Source of the DNA: Crocinitomicaceae bacterium
Lineage (GTDB): Bacteria > Bacteroidota > Bacteroidia > Flavobacteriales_D > Crocinitomicaceae
Reading direction: 5' to 3'
NCBI GenBank assembly: GCA_020635955.1
Contig: JACJYW010000005.1
Coordinates: 248,001-312,000, forward strand
Length of the DNA stretch: 64,000 nt
The notes beneath the pieces were generated by a model, which ran no database searches, was not told the origin of the DNA, and saw only the letters and a list, made by a program, of their open reading frames with translations. The position numbers and the translations under genes were made by a program. Shown here one piece after another: positions 59,595 to 64,000 of the stretch (the first letter of the stretch is position 1; each line of letters starts with the position of its first letter).

Positions 59595-60824
59595 ATGAAA
59601 AAGACAATCGCATTGTTGTTTAGTGGGTTAATGTTCGTGACTTCATACAGTCAAAAAGCAGACATCACAAACAAGGAGGGAAGTAATTATAAATTTACCC
59701 AATTGGTGCATCTTGATGCCACTCCCGTGCAATCACAAGGATGGACAGGTACGTGCTGGAGCTTCTCTGCACTTTCGTTCTTTGAAACAGAATTGAATCG
59801 TAGAGGAAAAGAAATGCCAATTCTATCTGAGATGTACATAGTTTATCAAGCCTATTTAGGTAAAGCTGATAAATATTTCAGAACAGACGGCAATACGAAT
59901 TTTGATGAAGGAGGAGCATTTCATGATATTCCATGGGTGATCAGTCGTTTTGGAGTAGTTCCAAATGAAGCTTACAGAGGCTTGAACTATGGATCAGAAA
60001 CACATACTCATGCAGAATTAGCTGAGGTGCTTAAAGGAGCCATGAATGGTTTAATGAAAGCTAGAGAAGATATGGATGATGATGCAGGTATGACTTCTGC
60101 CTGGAGAGGTGCAATTCGTGGAATTTTAGATGCTTACTTAGGTGAGATTCCTGAAAAAGTGGAGGATTTCAAATTCAAAGTAGACGGAAAAGAATACAAC
60201 CCAATTTCGTATAGAGATGAGTTAGGGTTAAATATGGATGATTACGTATCCCTGACTTCATTCAGCAATCATCCGTTTAACGCGCAGTGTCAATTGGCTA
60301 TTGCTGATAACTGGGCCTGGGGATCGTCATACAATGTTCCGTTAGAAGATCTTTGGGGAGCTGCTGAGTATGCTTTAAATAATGGATATTCATTTGCCTG
60401 GGGAGCAGATGTATCTGAAGATTATTTCTCTTTTAGAAACGGCCTTGCCATTGTACCAAAAGATAAATCAACCATCTATGTAAAAGGAGCTAACAATAAG
60501 AATTTTTCTGATGCCGGTGCTGATGCAAAAGCGTCTTGCTTCTTAGAGCCGGGTGAAGAGGATGAGATCACGCAGGAAATGCGTCAAAAAGGGTATGATG
60601 CAAAACAAACTACTGATGACCATGGAATGCATGCTGTAGGTTTGTACAAAGACCAAAGAGGAACTAAGTACTTATTAGTGAAAAATAGTTGGGGAACAGA
60701 TTACAATGACTGTGATGGTTATTTCTATGCTTCTGAGGCTTATTTCAAGTATAAAACCATCAATATCTATTTGCATAAAGATGCCATTTCAAAAGAAATG
60801 AAAAAGAAATTGAAGATCGATTAA
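59595..60824 (+). CDS. C1B cysteine peptidase (bleomycin-hydrolase type)
   Basis: 409 residues. Signal peptide MKKTIALLFSGLMFVTSYSQ. The papain-like catalytic Cys54 lies in QGWTGTCWSFSAL; the His is in DDHGMHAVGLYKD and the Asn in LLVKNSWGTDYND. The length and the long insert (about 100-270) fit the C1B bleomycin-hydrolase / aminopeptidase C group rather than papain. A signal peptide makes it exported, which is unusual for the group. A strong terminator follows. Confidence 0.9.
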   Translation: MKKTIALLFSGLMFVTSYSQKADITNKEGSNYKFTQLVHLDATPVQSQGWTGTCWSFSALSFFETELNRRGKEMPILSEMYIVYQAYLGKADKYFRTDGNTNFDEGGAFHDIPWVISRFGVVPNEAYRGLNYGSETHTHAELAEVLKGAMNGLMKAREDMDDDAGMTSAWRGAIRGILDAYLGEIPEKVEDFKFKVDGKEYNPISYRDELGLNMDDYVSLTSFSNHPFNAQCQLAIADNWAWGSSYNVPLEDLWGAAEYALNNGYSFAWGADVSEDYFSFRNGLAIVPKDKSTIYVKGANNKNFSDAGADAKASCFLEPGEEDEITQEMRQKGYDAKQTTDDHGMHAVGLYKDQRGTKYLLVKNSWGTDYNDCDGYFYASEAYFKYKTINIYLHKDAISKEMKKKLKID

Positions 60825-60846
60825 TTTCAATTAAAGATAAGTAAGA

Positions 60847-60892
60847 AACCACCCAGGGTCCCTTAGCATTTCGAAGGGCGGGTGGTTTTTTA
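60847..60892 (+). terminator. Terminator after the C1B peptidase gene
   Basis: Arms AACCACCC (60847-60854) and GGGTGGTT (60880-60887) with further inner pairs, then a T-run. The convergent permease stop lies at 60890-60892. Confidence 0.85.
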
Positions 60893-62653
60893 TATGATCA
60901 AACGTACTCCACCCAATTCCTCAATTCTATAAGGAAACTTATCACCAGGAGAACCAATGAACATGAAGTTCACGGGTATTTTCCATTTCTTCGATAATTC
61001 CTGAATTAGTTTTGGTCCGAATTCTCCATTTAGAATAATGAATTCAATGTCTATCTCCGGATATTCTCTATCTAAAAACTCTATTTCCTGTTTAGTTTGA
61101 TCAGTAACCGAGCCTCCCTCTTTTAACACATGCACAATTTTAATACGTTTGGTATGCTCATTCTTTTTAATGTATAACATTACCTTATTCAGTGTTTCAA
61201 GGCTATCCTGTTTGGTGAAGAACACAAACTCTTGTTGGTTGATGTTATGAATGGTGCCTACAATTCTGGTATTCAGTTTTGTGACACTACGTTGAATAGG
61301 TTCAAATAAGTATTTGATCACATTGAGTAACAGCTTTAATAAAGCAATTCTATTCAGCATGATTAAGATGAACAGGAAAAATGGAATGAAATAATCCAGG
61401 AACACGGTAAAATTGCTTGGCAAACCATTTCTCGGTTTGATCAATAAATTTCCAACCAAAGCTACAGTAACAGCACATATTGCTAGAAAAAGTGATATCC
61501 AACTTGCGTTGGCGGGTCTTGGTAATTTTGAACGCTTTACCTTCAGTAAGATGTTACCAATTCCGAATAACGCCATTACGGCAAGAAATGAAATGGTGTA
61601 AACTCCGGCTAAGAGTTGAACATTTCCTCTTGTTATCAAGAGTACAGAGATACTTAATATTAGAAATACGATTATTATTCTATAAGAGCTTCCTCTTGAA
61701 TTTCTCTTTAAAAAAAAGCCTGGTAACACACGGTCAAGTGTCATTCGCTCTAGTAAGCCGGAAACACCCACATAACTCGTTAAAACTGCACCACTCAGCA
61801 CCAAAACGGCATCAATGGCAACAAGATAAGATAACCAGTTACCTCCAACTTGTTCACCCATCTCCACGAGTAATGTATTTTGATAAGCATCTGTTTGTAG
61901 AACCGGTACTGTGAACAATGCTAGTGCAAATAATGCCATTAATGGATTGATTACCGAGACAATTCCCCACATATTTCTTAATGTTTTAGGAAAAACACCG
62001 CGTTGTTGTTCTTCAACAAAATTGGCTGAACTTTCGAATCCAGAAACTCCAAGCATGGATACGGCAAAACCAAATAAAATAGCAGATCCTATACTACCCT
62101 GACTCAAGGGAGAGTTTTGATTTTCCATGAATACATCCAATCCGTTTACCGCCAAATAAAATCCAATTGCTGATGATAAAACAACCAATGATGTTAGATG
62201 GAAAATAAAAATGACAATGGCAACAATTGAAGATTCTTTGATTCCTCCAATTGTGAGGGCCGCGAAACCAGATAACAGTATAATTGTGGCAATAATTACA
62301 GGAAGTGCAGGTATAAGGTGTCCTAAATAGTGCATGGCTTCATTAGCAGAAATGACCGCAGTAGCCATGTATGAAAGTATAGTTAAAGTTGCTGCAAATG
62401 AAGCTACTGATTTACTGGTGGTGTTGAGTAGAGCATTGTAAGCACCTCCGTTTAAAGGCATAGCTCCTACAACTTCAGCATAAATTTTCCTGAATAGGAA
62501 CAAAACAAAGGCCACAATTAGTAATGTGATCCAGGCATATTTCCCTGCATAAAAAATGGAGAGTGCAGAGACATATAGAACAGAAGAACTTATGTCATTG
62601 CCACATATAGCGGTTGATGCTAATACTCCTAGTTTTTTGGTTTTATTATGCAT
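60890..62653 (-). CDS. APC-family amino-acid permease with UspA-like C-terminus
   Basis: 587 residues. Twelve hydrophobic segments fill about the first 450 residues (LGVLASTAICGNDISSSVLYVSAL, GGAYNALLNTTSKSVASFAATLTILSYMATAVISANEAM and others), the APC fold. The C-terminal 140 residues are hydrophilic with VFFTKQDSLETLNKVMLYIKKNEHTKRIKIVHVLKEGG, a universal-stress-protein-like alpha/beta pattern. It transports an amino acid or organic cation across the inner membrane; the tail could regulate it. It is convergent with the peptidase gene. Confidence 0.88.
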   Translation of the reverse strand: MHNKTKKLGVLASTAICGNDISSSVLYVSALSIFYAGKYAWITLLIVAFVLFLFRKIYAEVVGAMPLNGGAYNALLNTTSKSVASFAATLTILSYMATAVISANEAMHYLGHLIPALPVIIATIILLSGFAALTIGGIKESSIVAIVIFIFHLTSLVVLSSAIGFYLAVNGLDVFMENQNSPLSQGSIGSAILFGFAVSMLGVSGFESSANFVEEQQRGVFPKTLRNMWGIVSVINPLMALFALALFTVPVLQTDAYQNTLLVEMGEQVGGNWLSYLVAIDAVLVLSGAVLTSYVGVSGLLERMTLDRVLPGFFLKRNSRGSSYRIIIVFLILSISVLLITRGNVQLLAGVYTISFLAVMALFGIGNILLKVKRSKLPRPANASWISLFLAICAVTVALVGNLLIKPRNGLPSNFTVFLDYFIPFFLFILIMLNRIALLKLLLNVIKYLFEPIQRSVTKLNTRIVGTIHNINQQEFVFFTKQDSLETLNKVMLYIKKNEHTKRIKIVHVLKEGGSVTDQTKQEIEFLDREYPEIDIEFIILNGEFGPKLIQELSKKWKIPVNFMFIGSPGDKFPYRIEELGGVRLII

Positions 62654-62784
62654 AACTGAACATTGGATCAGTATCCAATTTTGTTAATTTAACTAATGAG
62701 CATTCTTAAAATTACTATAATTTATGACGAAATGAAAATGCCAAGCAGATACTATCTAATGCTTCTATTAGTATGGTGACATTT

Positions 62785-64000
62785 TTATAATTTTACAATC
62801 TTAACACGCCTGGTTGAATCATTCCATGATAGATTTAAGAAATAGATTCCATTTTCTAAACCAGACATATCAATTTCAAAAAGGTTTTGCTCATTGTAAT
62901 CAATTTTGATAGCTATTTTCTTACCATTTAGATCTGTCAAGAACATAGACAGTGGTTTGTCACCATCAAACTGGATATTAACCTTGCTTTGTGTTGGATT
63001 AGGGTAGATATTAAAGTTAGTTGTTAAATCTGCAATAGATAAATTATCCATAACAAAAGGTAAGGAGTTTGAGTTTAAACATCCCCATTGACTAGTAACA
63101 TCCACATCATAATTTCCATTAGATGAACAAAGAATGGATTGTTGTATTGCTCCCGAAATGGGGTTGCTATTCAAGTACCATTGATAAGTAGCATAATTTC
63201 CCGTAGATAATGAGTCATTACTAAAGGTGATTACAGGAATAGATGGATAGTAATCAGAATGTGCGCAAAGGTTAAACGGATTACTTTCTCCAAAACAACC
63301 ATTGGCATCAGTTACAATTACTGTGTATTGACCTGAATCTGTTGGTGTCAAATTAGGTCCAATTATTCCTGACAATAAATTTCCATTGAGATACCATTCA
63401 TACGAACTAAAAGTTCCTGTTGTTAATGTTTCTGAAACACTGGATATTACTGGAGATGGAAATAAGTTTGAATCCAGACAAAATGTAGCACATCCACCAG
63501 AAACACAAAGAGAATCTGTCAGTTTGAACATGAAATCACCATTGATAATGCCATAATTGGTACCATTAAGTTCAAATGGAAAATCAGTATGTGCACCCAG
63601 TTGGTAAGCGGAAGCAGCACTTTGTCCAGAGAAGTATACATCTCCACAAGTATTTCCGCCAATGGGATCAACAAATTCTTTATTTCCAGCTCCAAATTGT
63701 TTCAACCAGGTCAATTCATTTGAAAATGCATTTAAAGTCCCAAAATAAATATTTTGGGAAGCTGTGAGTGGTGATTTGTATTCTGGCAGGATACCGTCAA
63801 ATACTTCAAGACTAGAGTTCATTATTCCTTCAAAATATACATCAAGATCATTTCCGCAAAAAATGTCTTGCATATATGAAAAGCCGAAGTTTTTCTTCCA
63901 AATAAAGTTAAGGTTTGCATCATATTTTAAAATGGAACTTCCTGATCCTGCAATGGTGTCTCCATTCACCATATAGTTACCGCTGAAATTAACGCACTGA
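62785..64000 (-). CDS. T9SS-sorted surface protein, N-terminus cut off by window edge
   Basis: The frame is open to the window edge upstream of Met at 63972 (QCVNFSGNY precedes it), so the true start is outside. About 405 residues are visible. Sequence such as WLKQFGAGNKEFVDPIGGNTCGDVYFSGQS suggests propeller-like repeats. Two repeated units of about 75 residues with SSYEWYLNGNLLSGIIGPNLT and ATYQWYLNSNPISGAIQQSIL are PKD-like or Ig-like. The last 75 residues form a T9SS type A domain (FNIYPNPTQSKVNIQFDG, LENGIYFLNLSW, RRVKIVKL). The gap 62654-62784 upstream of the permease holds nothing that I can support. Confidence 0.85.
   Translation of the reverse strand, partial: QCVNFSGNYMVNGDTIAGSGSSILKYDANLNFIWKKNFGFSYMQDIFCGNDLDVYFEGIMNSSLEVFDGILPEYKSPLTASQNIYFGTLNAFSNELTWLKQFGAGNKEFVDPIGGNTCGDVYFSGQSAASAYQLGAHTDFPFELNGTNYGIINGDFMFKLTDSLCVSGGCATFCLDSNLFPSPVISSVSETLTTGTFSSYEWYLNGNLLSGIIGPNLTPTDSGQYTVIVTDANGCFGESNPFNLCAHSDYYPSIPVITFSNDSLSTGNYATYQWYLNSNPISGAIQQSILCSSNGNYDVDVTSQWGCLNSNSLPFVMDNLSIADLTTNFNIYPNPTQSKVNIQFDGDKPLSMFLTDLNGKKIAIKIDYNEQNLFEIDMSGLENGIYFLNLSWNDSTRRVKIVKL

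Overview
The window reads as a chromosomal segment of a low-GC marine or freshwater Bacteroidota, most likely Flavobacteriales. The evidence is: three secreted proteins with type IX secretion (T9SS) type A C-terminal sorting domains; several outer-membrane barrel and TonB-linked proteins typical of the phylum; LytTR and beta-propeller two-component signalling; HU-CCDC81/SPOR and CoaX-LptC loci seen in this phylum; and promoters of the form TTG-N19-20-TAnnTTTG, the Bacteroidota housekeeping sigma pattern. No plasmid or phage backbone is visible. All functional names rest on motif and family recognition by eye.

Layout. 1-2.7 kb: a cut-off lipoprotein gene, then a REP-associated tyrosine transposase (RAYT) with two small unknown genes, bracketed by palindromic REP repeats and 53-bp direct repeats. 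2.2-6.5 kb: housekeeping genes (NTF2-like, rRNA pseudouridine synthase, YkgJ-type, trpS, plsC, gatC), interrupted by a small GIY-YIG nuclease gene lying between two 117-bp direct repeats. 6.5-10.5 kb: an outer-membrane protein, a SlyD-type FKBP isomerase, a hemerythrin-like gene broken by one in-frame stop, and a membrane SpoIIE-type phosphatase. 10.5-12.9 kb: minus-strand genes (parDE toxin-antitoxin, a lipoprotein, an unknown) separated by related structured spacers, resembling a gene-cassette array. 13-21 kb: a large trans-sulfuration-family PLP enzyme, tRNA-Ala with tandem palindromic repeats at its 5' side, then a TetR-controlled ABC/HlyD/TolC export operon and a Rieske protein. 21-32 kb: a 1150-residue surface protein, cystathionine synthase/lyase, rhodanese, a short-chain dehydrogenase, two tandem M43 metalloproteases exported by T9SS, and a TonB-C protein. 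32-45 kb: a small Asp-rich lipoprotein, a propeller-type histidine kinase with LytTR regulator, and a giant 2784-residue protein with an N-terminal barrel and 21 Ig-like repeats. 45-51 kb: tRNA-Phe followed by three 116-bp tandem repeats, then coaX, an outer-membrane protein, a TPR protein, lptC and a small membrane protein. 51-64 kb: rlmN, a TIGR02117 protein, lipoproteins, a plug-only TonB-receptor-like protein, a TonB-linked outer-membrane protein, HU-CCDC81-SPOR, a C1B cysteine peptidase, an APC permease with a UspA-like tail, and a cut-off T9SS cargo protein.

The most unusual content is in the repeats. Both tRNA genes carry tandem palindromic repeat units that reuse tRNA-adjacent sequence. 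Two solitary nuclease or transposase genes (RAYT and GIY-YIG) each sit between copies of a palindromic repeat. A third structured repeat supplies the stop codon of two unrelated genes 53 kb apart. The cassette-like spacers around parDE form a fourth family. No integrase, phage or CRISPR locus was found.
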